The notes beneath the pieces are model-generated. The model saw only the letters and a list, made by a program, of their open reading frames with translations, was not told the origin of the DNA and ran no database searches. A program made the position numbers and the translations under genes. From assembly GCA_039908525.1 (NCBI GenBank), contig JAMOAY010000018.1, positions 39,195 through 103,194 on the forward strand: a stretch of 64,000 nt of DNA, given 5' to 3'. Of the stretch, positions 32,440-39,417 are shown in pieces. Source of the DNA: Magnetaquicoccus sp039908525 (GTDB lineage: Bacteria; Pseudomonadota; Magnetococcia; Magnetococcales; Magnetaquicoccaceae). Numbering within the stretch: position 1 is the first letter of the stretch; each line of letters starts with the position of its first letter.

Positions 32440-33048
32440 ATGGCATTCCTGAAAAACATCTGGTCCGTTTTGAGCAAACCCAGCGCAAGGTTCGCCTTGG
32501 GCACCCTGCTGTTCGTCGGGTTTGGGGCAGCCTTTGTTTTCTTTCTGCTCTTTCATTTTGGTTTCATGACGGCCACCAACAAAATGGAGATCTGCATCTC
32601 TTGCCATGAGATGAGCAGCGTCTACAAAGAGTACAAGGAGTCCGTGCACTACACCAACCGCTCGGGCGTTCGCGCCACCTGTGCCGACTGTCACGTTCCT
32701 CACGGCAAGGATATTGGCGACTATATCGACAAATTTATCGCCAAGGCGCGGGTGGGCACCAAAGACATCTACCATCATCTGATAGGTACCTATTCGACCC
32801 CGGAAAAATTTGAAGCGGTCCGCTACCGTTTGGCCCAGGGTATTCTGGAAGAGATGCGGCATCGGGACTCCAAGGAGTGCCGCTATTGCCACAGCTTTGA
32901 TGCGATGAACCTGGAGAAGCAGGAAAAGTCGGCCATGAACAAGCACAAACGGGTCATGGAAAAGGGTGACAAGACCTGTGTGGATTGCCACAGTGGCATT
33001 GCCCACAAGTTGCCCGAGGAGCCGGTGGCGGCGGCGCCTGCGAAGTGA
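32440..33048 (+). CDS. NapC/NirT-family tetraheme cytochrome c
   Basis: 202 residues. One N-terminal membrane helix (LGTLLFVGFGAAFVFFLLF) and four heme c motifs, CISCH, CADCH, CRYCH and CVDCH, in the spacing of NapC/NirT quinol dehydrogenases. Such proteins link the membrane quinone pool with periplasmic redox enzymes. No nap or nir gene is nearby; the setting between fccAB and soxYZ suggests a sulfur-related electron path, possibly reverse or regulatory. The start is ATG 32440 after GGGGGAGG; the frame extends upstream without support. A His-rich region (YHHLIG) may supply heme ligands. Confidence 0.9.
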   Translation: MAFLKNIWSVLSKPSARFALGTLLFVGFGAAFVFFLLFHFGFMTATNKMEICISCHEMSSVYKEYKESVHYTNRSGVRATCADCHVPHGKDIGDYIDKFIAKARVGTKDIYHHLIGTYSTPEKFEAVRYRLAQGILEEMRHRDSKECRYCHSFDAMNLEKQEKSAMNKHKRVMEKGDKTCVDCHSGIAHKLPEEPVAAAPAK

Positions 33049-33131
33049 CCGTGCACTCTTTTTAGGCCTTGATCGTTGTTTCGGCCACCCCCAGACCCCT
33101 TTCACCCTTTCTTTAATGGTCTGTCAACCAT

Positions 33132-33211
33132 AAGGGGTCCAGGGGGATTATCCCCCTGGTGGGGTCCAGGGGCAAAGCCCCTGGCAGGGGTCGGGGGCGG
33201 AGCCCCCGTTG
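33132..33211 (+). repeat. Modular GC-rich hairpin repeat, copy B
   Basis: Three hairpins in the order CCAGGGGGATTATCCCCCTGG, CCAGGGGCAAAGCCCCTGG, CGGGGGCGGAGCCCCCG. It is the reverse complement of 163-242 with two or three differences over 80 bases. It fills the space between the tetraheme cytochrome gene and soxY and may end upstream transcription. Confidence 0.85.
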
Positions 33212-33269
33212 TGTGTCCCCAAACAATGATGGATGTCCCTTTTTATCAACGCCCAGTTGGAGGCTTGAG

Positions 33270-33773
33270 ATGGTTATGGATCGAAAAAACGCTGTAACTC
33301 GCAGAACTTTTTTCCGTACCGCCGGCGTGCTGGGCGCGACGGTGGCTGCGGGTGGTCTGTTGGGATTTCCGCTCTCTCAAACACAGGCGGAGGATGCGGC
33401 GGCGCCTGCGGCCGTTGACATGGATGGGCTGATTGCCAAGCAGATGGGGCCGGGCGCCATTGCCATGGAGAAGGTGACGCTGGACATTCCGGCCACGGCC
33501 GAGAATGCCGCCCTGGTGCGGATGCCGATCGTTGTCGATCACCCCATGGAGGCCAACAATTTCATCCAGTCGGTGGCCCTGTTCATCGACAACAACCCGA
33601 GCCCGTTGGTTGCCCAGTTTGAGCTCACCCCGGAGGCGGGCAAGGTATCGCTGGAGTTTCGTTCCCGCATGGCGAAGACCTCCAAGGTGCGGGTTGTTGC
33701 CAAAAGCAATACCGGCAAGCTCTATGGTCTGGTCAAAGAGATCCAGGTGGCGGCGGGCGGTTGCGCCGGCTGA
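33270..33773 (+). CDS. soxY: Sulfur carrier protein SoxY
   Basis: 167 residues. Tat leader (TRRTFFRTAGVLGATVAAGG), an immunoglobulin-like body with VRMPIVVDHPMEANNFIQ, and the C-terminal swinging arm ending VAAGGCAG, whose Cys carries the sulfur intermediate. The usual end is GGCGG, so one Gly is Ala here. SoxY works as a dimer with SoxZ in the periplasm. The start is ATG 33270 with TTGGAGG upstream. soxZ follows after 32 bases. No soxXA, soxB or soxCD is present in this window. Confidence 0.93.
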   Translation: MVMDRKNAVTRRTFFRTAGVLGATVAAGGLLGFPLSQTQAEDAAAPAAVDMDGLIAKQMGPGAIAMEKVTLDIPATAENAALVRMPIVVDHPMEANNFIQSVALFIDNNPSPLVAQFELTPEAGKVSLEFRSRMAKTSKVRVVAKSNTGKLYGLVKEIQVAAGGCAG

Positions 33774-33805
33774 TACCCTACAACGGTTGAGAGGATAACA
33801 CTATC

Positions 33806-34144
33806 ATGGCAGAAGAGATTGGCAGCCCCAAGATTCGTGGTCCCAAGGATCCCGTCAAGAAAGGGGAACTGGTGGAGATCAAATCCCTTATCAAACATCC
33901 CATGGAGAGTGGTTTGCGCAAGGACAAGGCGACAGATGCCCTGATTCCCGCGCATTTCATCGAGAGCGTGGTGGTGGAGTATGGCGGCAAGCAGGTGTTG
34001 AAAGCCGCCTGGTCGGGAGCCGTCTCCAAGGATCCCTTTTTCTCCTTCTTCGTCAAGGCAGAGGCGACGGGCCCTCTGAAGATGACCTGGAAGGACAACA
34101 AGGGCCAGACCTTCGAGGCCAGCACCACGATTACGGTGGCCTGA
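33806..34144 (+). CDS. soxZ: Sulfur oxidation protein SoxZ
   Basis: 112 residues, full length for SoxZ. Family motifs KKGELVEIKSLIKHPMESG near the start, HFIESVVVEYGGKQVLKA in the middle and PLKMTWKDNKGQTFEAS near the end. No leader, as usual: it is exported in complex with SoxY through the Tat leader of SoxY. A hairpin terminator follows at 34162. Confidence 0.95.
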   Translation: MAEEIGSPKIRGPKDPVKKGELVEIKSLIKHPMESGLRKDKATDALIPAHFIESVVVEYGGKQVLKAAWSGAVSKDPFFSFFVKAEATGPLKMTWKDNKGQTFEASTTITVA

Positions 34145-34161
34145 GCCCCACTGACAAGAGG

Positions 34162-34196
34162 GCGGGAGCTGTCCGCGCACGGCTCCCGCTCGCGTT
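34162..34196 (+). terminator. Terminator after soxYZ
   Basis: GCGGGAGC (34162-34169) pairs with GCTCCCGC (34182-34189) over a 12-base loop, followed by TCGCGTTTT. It lies 18 bases after the soxZ stop. Confidence 0.65.
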
Positions 34197-34244
34197 TTGG
34201 GTTGCCTTTTGTCCATCCTTTATCCCCTTCCCCGTTGCCACACA

Positions 34245-34439
34245 TCATCTGCCGGTCTCTTGTGCCTCTTGCTGTCGTGACTCTGCGATCAACTCTTCGA
34301 TAGCCTCCACCAGGTGGGGCCACATGGTCTCTCGCGCCGTATTGTTGCGGGCGTTGGCATAGGCAAACAACCAATCCTCGACGACCTGAGAGCGAAAAAA
34401 CGGCATCTGTTTTTCGGAACTGGGGCTGAGGGGTGACAT
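34245..34439 (-). CDS. Small unknown protein, likely target of the divergent repressor
   Basis: 64 residues, not recognised. Mostly helical and acidic toward the end (VEAIEELIAESRQQEAQETG), no leader, no Cys. The start is ATG 34439 with GAGGAGG about 10 bases upstream; a TTG three codons earlier is also in frame. A strong promoter (34517-34545) points at it and an operator-like palindrome overlaps the -35. It is divergent from an XRE-S24 repressor, the usual place for a gene that the repressor controls. Confidence 0.55.
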   Translation of the reverse strand: MSPLSPSSEKQMPFFRSQVVEDWLFAYANARNNTARETMWPHLVEAIEELIAESRQQEAQETGR

Positions 34440-34516
34440 GGGAAACAATCCTCCTCTTCTTGGAAAGGGCAGAGCGGATCCTGGTTATTGCGAACCACCA
34501 GCGCCATATGACCCAC

Positions 34517-34545
34517 AGGATAAAAAAAGATCGCCCCCCTGTCAA
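34517..34545 (-). promoter_or_regulatory. Near-consensus promoter for the small gene at 34245
   Basis: Leftward TTGACA (34540-34545), 17 bases, TATCCT (34517-34522). Start expected near 34510, giving a leader of about 70 bases. The -35 overlaps the palindrome at 34544-34557 by two bases. Confidence 0.65.
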
Positions 34546-34557
34546 CAATTTATTGTT
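34544..34557. promoter_or_regulatory. Operator-like palindrome between repressor and small gene
   Basis: AACAAT-TT-ATTGTT is a perfect 6-2-6 palindrome. It touches the -35 of the leftward promoter and lies about 90 bases upstream of the repressor ATG, a good place for autoregulation and repression by the XRE-S24 protein. Confidence 0.5.
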
Positions 34558-34649
34558 TGCGAGATGAGCATTTTTTTGTTATTTTGTTTTTGCATGATTT
34601 ATTCGGGGCCTTGGGATACCACGGGCATGGGAGAGAAACAGGAGGTTCC

Positions 34650-35369
34650 ATGGAACAGCTGGTACAGGAACAGATTGGGATACGGTTGATGCAGCGGCGC
34701 AAGGCGTTGGGGCTCTCTCAGGAGGAGTTGGCCAGGCGTGCGGGGTACAGTGGCCAGTCGGCCATCCGGGAGATTGAGTCGGGCACGGTGCGGAAGCCGG
34801 GCAAGTTGTTGGAGTTGGCGGCGGTCCTGGGTGTCCGACCGGATTGGTTGTCCTCGGGCCAGGGGAGCATGCTGGTAGACGAGACCGAGAGGGACGGGCC
34901 TCTGGTGGTGGCAAGGGGTCATGTGCAGCCCTATGCGGAGGAGGAGGCGTCGTTTGCCGCCTCTTTTACGCTGGTGCCGCGTTATGCGGTGCAGGCGAGC
35001 GCCGGGCGTGGGGTGGAGGTACAGTCGGAGCAGATTGTCGATCATCTGGCCTTCAAGACCGAGTGGTTACGGGCGGCGATGGGGTTGGACCCGCGCAAGC
35101 TGGCGTTGATCACGGCGCGCGGGGACAGCATGGAGCCTGCCATTGGGGATGGGGATCTGTTGCTGTTGGACATGCGGGAGTTGCGCACGCTGGATCCCTC
35201 CATTTATGTGGTGCGCATGGATCAATCTCTGGTGGCCAAGCGGTTGCAGAGGTTGACAGACGGACGGATTCGCATCCAGTCGGACAACCCGTTGTACAGC
35301 GCGGAGAGTGTCCATCCCAGCGAGATCCAGATCCTGGGCCGCATTGTCTGGATTGGCAGAAAGGTATAA
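34650..35369 (+). CDS. XRE-family repressor with S24 (LexA-like) peptidase domain
   Basis: 239 residues. HTH_3 domain (about 12-65: IGIRLMQRRKALGLSQEELA, SGQSAIREIESG) and C-terminal S24 domain with catalytic Ser in ITARGDSMEPAIGDGDLLLLD and Lys in SLVAKRLQRL. This is the layout of phage CI-type repressors and of stress regulators such as HrsA/PrtR. The expected Ala-Gly cleavage site is not obvious; QASAG around residue 115 is a candidate. No phage genes are near. The start is ATG 34650 directly after GGAGGTTCC. It probably controls the divergent small gene and itself. Confidence 0.88.
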   Translation: MEQLVQEQIGIRLMQRRKALGLSQEELARRAGYSGQSAIREIESGTVRKPGKLLELAAVLGVRPDWLSSGQGSMLVDETERDGPLVVARGHVQPYAEEEASFAASFTLVPRYAVQASAGRGVEVQSEQIVDHLAFKTEWLRAAMGLDPRKLALITARGDSMEPAIGDGDLLLLDMRELRTLDPSIYVVRMDQSLVAKRLQRLTDGRIRIQSDNPLYSAESVHPSEIQILGRIVWIGRKV

Positions 35370-35381
35370 AAGTAAAGCTGC

Positions 35382-35418
35382 ATGGGGTCCAGGGGGGATA
35401 ATCTCCCCTGGACCCCAT
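35382..35418. repeat. Modular hairpin repeat, copy D (bidirectional terminator-like)
   Basis: A single module: ATGGGGTCCAGGGG and its complement TCCCCTGGACCCCAT around GGATAATC. It sits between two convergent genes (the repressor and recQ), 13 bases from each stop, and can terminate in both directions. Confidence 0.85.
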
Positions 35419-35431
35419 GGATACTTTTTAT

Positions 35432-37264
35432 CTACTTTCCACTCTCCTGCAGCACATGCAACAGCTCCTGACCATAGGCTTGCAGTTTGCGTCTGCCAAT
35501 GCCGTGAACGTTGGCCAGTGCCTCCAGGGTCGCCGGTCGCTGCTCCACCAGATCCTGCAGCGTGGCATCGTGGAAGATCAGAAAAGGGGGCACCCCCTGC
35601 CGCTGGGCAATCTCCGTGCGCAACGTGCGCAAGGCATCCCACAACCCATTGTCCCCCCTGGCAACAGACCCCTTGCCAGCGGGACGGTCGCTTTTGCCAG
35701 CGCCCTTTTTCAGAGGCTCCCTGGCATCCTGCCGGAAACGAATCGTCTGCTCGCCGCGCAGAACAGGCCGACTGCGCTGGGTCAGGCGCAGGCCACCATA
35801 CTCCGCATCCACCGCCACAAAATCGGCGGCCACCAGTTGCCGGTAGACGGAGCGCCACTGCTGAGCGGTCAATTCATGACCGATCCCAAAGGTGCTGACA
35901 CGGTGGTGCCCCAGATCGATCAACCGCTCGCTCTCCTTGCCCAGCAAAACCTGGATCAGATGCTCCACACCGAAGCGTTGCCCGGTCCGATAGACACACG
36001 AGAGGGCCTTCTGGGCGGCGATGGAACCGTCCCAGGTGGCCACCGGAGCCAAACAGGTGTCGCAATGACCACAGGGTTGCGGGTACTCTTCCCCGAAATG
36101 GCGCAACAGCACTTGACGACGACAGGTCGTCGTCTCGCAATAACCGAGGATGGTCGCCAACTGCTGATGCGCAATGCGCCGGAAAGGCTCCTCCAGTTGG
36201 GACTTGTCCAACAACTGACGCAGCTTGACCACATCCTCATACCCATAGGTGAGAAAGGCATTGGCCGGCAGACCGTCCCGCCCGGCCCGTCCGGTCTCCT
36301 GGCAGTAGGCCTCCAGGCTTTTGGGCAGATCCAGATGGGCCACAAAACGGACATCGGGCTTGTCGATGCCCATGCCAAAAGCGATGGTGGCCACCATGAT
36401 CACCCCCTCTTCACGCAGAAAAATCGCCTGATGTTGCTGCCGCACCGTTTTGTCCAGCCCTGCATGATAGGGCAGTGCCCGCCGTCCACAGCCGCTGAGC
36501 CATTGGGCAACCTCTTCGACCCGATTGCGGGACAGACAGTAGACGATGCCTGCATCCTGCGGGTGTTCCGCGTCCAGAAACCGTTTCAACTGAGCCTTGG
36601 CCTCTTTCTTGGCGACCACCGTATAATGGAGGTTGGGGCGGTCGAAACTGGCGACAAACAGCCTGGCATCGAACAGGTCGAGATGTTTGACGATATCGTT
36701 GCGGGTGGCGGCGGTGGCGGTGGCGGTCAGGGCAAGGCGGGGCACCTGGGGGAAGCGCTCTTTCAACAGAGAGAGTCCCAGATATTCCGGACGGAAATCG
36801 TGTCCCCACTGGGAGACGCAGTGGGCCTCGTCAATGGCGAACAGGGCCAGGGGAAGCTGGGCCAGGAAGGCCAGGGAGCCCTCCATCAACAACCGTTCCG
36901 GCGCCATGTAGAGCAGATCCAGAGCCCCCGCACGGGCCTGTTGCATCACCACGCCAACCTGAGAGGCGGTCAGGGTGGAGTTGATATAGGCGGCCCGGAT
37001 GCCGTTCTGCCACAAGGCATCCACCTGATCCTGCATCAGGGCGATCAGCGGAGAGACCACGACGGCGACCCCGGGTCGCAGGATGGCGGGGATCTGATAG
37101 CACAGGGACTTGCCGCCCCCGGTGGGCATCAGGGCGATGGCATCCTCCCCGGCCAGCAGATGATCGATGATCTCTTTCTGGAAACCCCGGAACGATTCAA
37201 AGCCGAAATACTGGCGCAAAACGCCCAGGGCCGGATCCGTGGTTTGAGGGGTTGTCTCCTTCAC
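35432..37264 (-). CDS. recQ: ATP-dependent DNA helicase RecQ
   Basis: 610 residues from the GTG at 37264 (GAGG 5 bases upstream); the frame begins at GTG 37294. Helicase motifs: LMPTGGGKSLCYQIPA (I), DEAHCVSQWGHDFR (II), LTATAT (III), IAFGMGIDKPDVR and CQETGRAGRDG (VI). A zinc site follows (Cys residues around CETTTCRRQ and CGHCDTC), then the winged-helix RQC region and a C-terminal HRDC domain (ATLEALANVHGIGRRKL). It unwinds recombination and replication intermediates. A scrambled second copy of part of its 5' end lies at 37864-37923. Confidence 0.95.
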   Translation of the reverse strand: MKETTPQTTDPALGVLRQYFGFESFRGFQKEIIDHLLAGEDAIALMPTGGGKSLCYQIPAILRPGVAVVVSPLIALMQDQVDALWQNGIRAAYINSTLTASQVGVVMQQARAGALDLLYMAPERLLMEGSLAFLAQLPLALFAIDEAHCVSQWGHDFRPEYLGLSLLKERFPQVPRLALTATATAATRNDIVKHLDLFDARLFVASFDRPNLHYTVVAKKEAKAQLKRFLDAEHPQDAGIVYCLSRNRVEEVAQWLSGCGRRALPYHAGLDKTVRQQHQAIFLREEGVIMVATIAFGMGIDKPDVRFVAHLDLPKSLEAYCQETGRAGRDGLPANAFLTYGYEDVVKLRQLLDKSQLEEPFRRIAHQQLATILGYCETTTCRRQVLLRHFGEEYPQPCGHCDTCLAPVATWDGSIAAQKALSCVYRTGQRFGVEHLIQVLLGKESERLIDLGHHRVSTFGIGHELTAQQWRSVYRQLVAADFVAVDAEYGGLRLTQRSRPVLRGEQTIRFRQDAREPLKKGAGKSDRPAGKGSVARGDNGLWDALRTLRTEIAQRQGVPPFLIFHDATLQDLVEQRPATLEALANVHGIGRRKLQAYGQELLHVLQESGK

Positions 37265-37325
37265 GGCGGCCTCACACAGGCAGCGGGGTTTCACAACATG
37301 GTTCCAAAAAGGTTTCCGGTACGCT

Positions 37326-37565
37326 TCATGATGCGGTGTGCCCGGGACCAGCCAAGAACAGCTCTACGTGCATGTCAACGTCCTTGGCAATCTGGCGGAT
37401 CAAAATGGGAGAGATGTCCTGACCAGGGTGTACGGGGAGAGTGGTCTGTCGGCCATCGGCATGTCGCCATTGTTGATGAGATCCGCGTTGGCGTATCACC
37501 TCGAACCCCCAAGCATGTAGAAGAACCGCTATCTCTCTGGGTGGAAGAGGGGGGATGCGCCCCAT
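37326..37565 (-). CDS. hicA: HicA-family mRNA interferase toxin
   Basis: 79 residues with the HicA double-stranded-RNA-binding-like fold: PREIAVLLHAWGFEVIRQRG, then the catalytic His in RGSHQQWRH and PVHPGQDISPILIRQIAKDV. It should cut mRNA when free. It starts 2 bases after the hicB stop, so the antitoxin is translated first. Length and motifs are complete, and the toxin looks functional. Confidence 0.88.
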   Translation of the reverse strand: MGRIPPLPPREIAVLLHAWGFEVIRQRGSHQQWRHADGRQTTLPVHPGQDISPILIRQIAKDVDMHVELFLAGPGHTAS

Positions 37566-37567
37566 TC

Positions 37568-37777
37568 TCAGGCCACCCGGATCCGTTGCAAGCCCACGAA
37601 TTCAGAGTGGATGTGGGGAGTTCCATCCTCCAGCAACAAGGCAATAACCTCTTCCAGGTTGGCGCGCAGCTCGTCCAAAGTTTTTCCCTGAGCGTGGGCA
37701 CCAGAAAAACTGGGCACATACCCAACATAGTACCCGGTGTCCAGGCAGCGTTCCACGACAGCGTCAAAGGCGTGCAT
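37568..37777 (-). CDS. hicB: HicB-family antitoxin
   Basis: 69 residues from ATG 37777 (GGAG 8 bases upstream). The partial RNase H-like HicB fold is seen in YYVGYVPSFSGAHAQGKTLD and ELRANLEEVIALLLEDG. No separate DNA-binding domain is attached, so it is the short HicB form. It binds and blocks HicA. The gene order is antitoxin then toxin. Confidence 0.85.
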   Translation of the reverse strand: MHAFDAVVERCLDTGYYVGYVPSFSGAHAQGKTLDELRANLEEVIALLLEDGTPHIHSEFVGLQRIRVA

Positions 37778-37863
37778 CGTGTGTTCTCCTCTTATTACGT
37801 TATCCATCCTCCCGGCATTCACCCCATCTTGCCCACATCCCGGATGGCGAACAAGAACGCCTT

Positions 37864-37923
37864 ACAGGACTCATTGCCGCCCCCGGTGGAATACTGGCGC
37901 AAAACGCCCAGGGCCGGATCCGT
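37864..37923 (-). pseudogene. Scrambled fragment of recQ
   Basis: Two pieces of the recQ 5' region are joined here. Positions 37875-37889 equal 37111-37125 in the Walker A coding part (with a looser match before it), and directly after, 37890-37923 equal 37207-37240 for 34 bases without a mismatch. The 81 bases between them in recQ are missing. The orientation is the same as recQ. The fragment and recQ flank the hicBA genes. Confidence 0.8.
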
Positions 37924-37953
37924 CATGTCCCCATTTTTTCTTGGAACTTACGT

Positions 37954-39390
37954 TCAACATACGCCGGACAGAGAAACTGCACGGCGATCCCCGCTTCTCC
38001 CAGAGCCTCTTTCCATTGCCGCCTTGGATTGATGAAGGATGTCTCCCATCTCATCACCAAAGAAATTTTCCGGCCAGTTTCTGATGCTGCCGTAGGCATC
38101 CAACTCAAGGGGAACCAGACGGGAAGAGGTATCCGCAAAAGTGGAAAAATAGGCAGAAACGACCTCTTGTCCGATGACATTTTCGGCGATACGCCTCTGT
38201 ATGCGTCTGAGAAAATGCTCCGAGTGTGTTTCTATGATCAATTGGATATCCCTGTCACGGTTGTTCTCCCGGGACTGAACGACATCAATCAACACATCCG
38301 CCAGGGCGGACTGTGCACTGGGGTGCAGGTGGATCTCAGGCTGCTCCATGATGATCACCGAACCGGGTGGCGCGTAGTAACATTGCACCAAAACCGGCAG
38401 AACCTGGGAGATGCCAAACCCCGTATCGGGAAGATCCACCCACCCCCCGCCACCCGCAACCTGCACCTGGACCTCGTATTCATGACGATGCTCGCCCAGG
38501 GGAACCAGCTTGAAATCGTTGACCAGCCCCATCTCCAGAAGATTTCTGGCAACAATCTCCGCCAGAGGTTTCGATGGAGAGGCTCTTTTCATCTCCCCCC
38601 TTTTGATGCCAATCTTCCTGTCCCGGGCGGCAAGCAGCGCGGCGACGGCACTCTCCCCGGAGTACCCGACGCTATCGGGTGCAATGCCGTTCCAGGAGTA
38701 GATGCGGGCCGTTTTTGTACGCAGCGGTCCCAGGTAAAAAAGGGAGCGAAACAACATCTCCTGCTGGTGGTTCAGATCCTTGACAAAATCGGCGTTTTGA
38801 TAGTAGGCGACCACTTCGTCCGGAAACCCGTAGAACTTGAGTGGCGATCCAAGCGGCCACGCCCTGCCCTGTCTTCGAACAAGGGTACAGGCATCTGAAT
38901 GAACAGCATATTCATCTTCTTTGGTTTTTTGGCGATCCATGCCGACGGACAGAACTGGCCGTTGTGTCTCATCGAACAGCGCGTATTTCAGATGTTCCAC
39001 CCTCAACATTGGCTGATTTTTGGCAGCAAGCGCCACCTCAGCCTCAAAGGTCATATTCTGACCAGAAAACGCTTCTCCTGAATAGGGATCCACAAACTCC
39101 ATCCTGCTCGGAAAGGTCCACGCATACCTGAAAAAGATCTTTTTTTTTGGATCCCTGTTGAAAACCATCTGCTGATAGGATCCCAGCTGGACAGCGGATC
39201 GATCATCCCCCGGAAAAAGGACGGCCCTGCGGTCCGCAGATTCCGCTGTTTGCTTCAACATCATCAGAAACTGGCCGATGCTCGATTTCCCGGAACTGTT
39301 GACGCCGAAGAACAGCGTCAGGGGAGAGATCGCAATCTCCCCTGTGTCCTCCCACCCTTTGAAATTGCGGATTCTGAGATGTTTGAGCAT
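37954..39390 (-). CDS. OLD/AAA-type ATPase with DUF3696-like C-terminus
   Basis: 478 residues. Walker A in TLFFGVNSSGKSSIGQFL near residue 30, ABC-like late motifs LPDTGFGISQVLPVL, Walker B in VIIMEQPEIHLHPSAQ and a switch His in LIIETHSEHFLRRIQRR. The end GSIRNWPENFFGDEMGDI is the DUF3696 signature. Such SMC-like ATPases occur alone or in defence operons with a nuclease partner. No partner gene is found downstream; the following sequence is the recQ fragment and hicBA. The C-terminal 25 residues look irregular and may be affected by the junction. Function unknown; DNA-related or anti-phage role possible. Confidence 0.8.
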   Translation of the reverse strand: MLKHLRIRNFKGWEDTGEIAISPLTLFFGVNSSGKSSIGQFLMMLKQTAESADRRAVLFPGDDRSAVQLGSYQQMVFNRDPKKKIFFRYAWTFPSRMEFVDPYSGEAFSGQNMTFEAEVALAAKNQPMLRVEHLKYALFDETQRPVLSVGMDRQKTKEDEYAVHSDACTLVRRQGRAWPLGSPLKFYGFPDEVVAYYQNADFVKDLNHQQEMLFRSLFYLGPLRTKTARIYSWNGIAPDSVGYSGESAVAALLAARDRKIGIKRGEMKRASPSKPLAEIVARNLLEMGLVNDFKLVPLGEHRHEYEVQVQVAGGGGWVDLPDTGFGISQVLPVLVQCYYAPPGSVIIMEQPEIHLHPSAQSALADVLIDVVQSRENNRDRDIQLIIETHSEHFLRRIQRRIAENVIGQEVVSAYFSTFADTSSRLVPLELDAYGSIRNWPENFFGDEMGDILHQSKAAMERGSGRSGDRRAVSLSGVC

Positions 39391-39417
39391 GCGTTCTACT
39401 CCGCATTAGTCTGGTCC

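Noticed and set aside
32480..32960. The tetraheme cytochrome as NrfH or CymA with a nitrite reductase partner
   Set aside because: No partner reductase gene is next to it, so only the family level NapC/NirT is claimed.
37923..38180. Second short gene overlapping the end of the DUF3696-type ATPase as a partner protein
   Set aside because: It is an out-of-frame reading of the ATPase end and the scar; the start lacks a ribosome site and no domain is seen.
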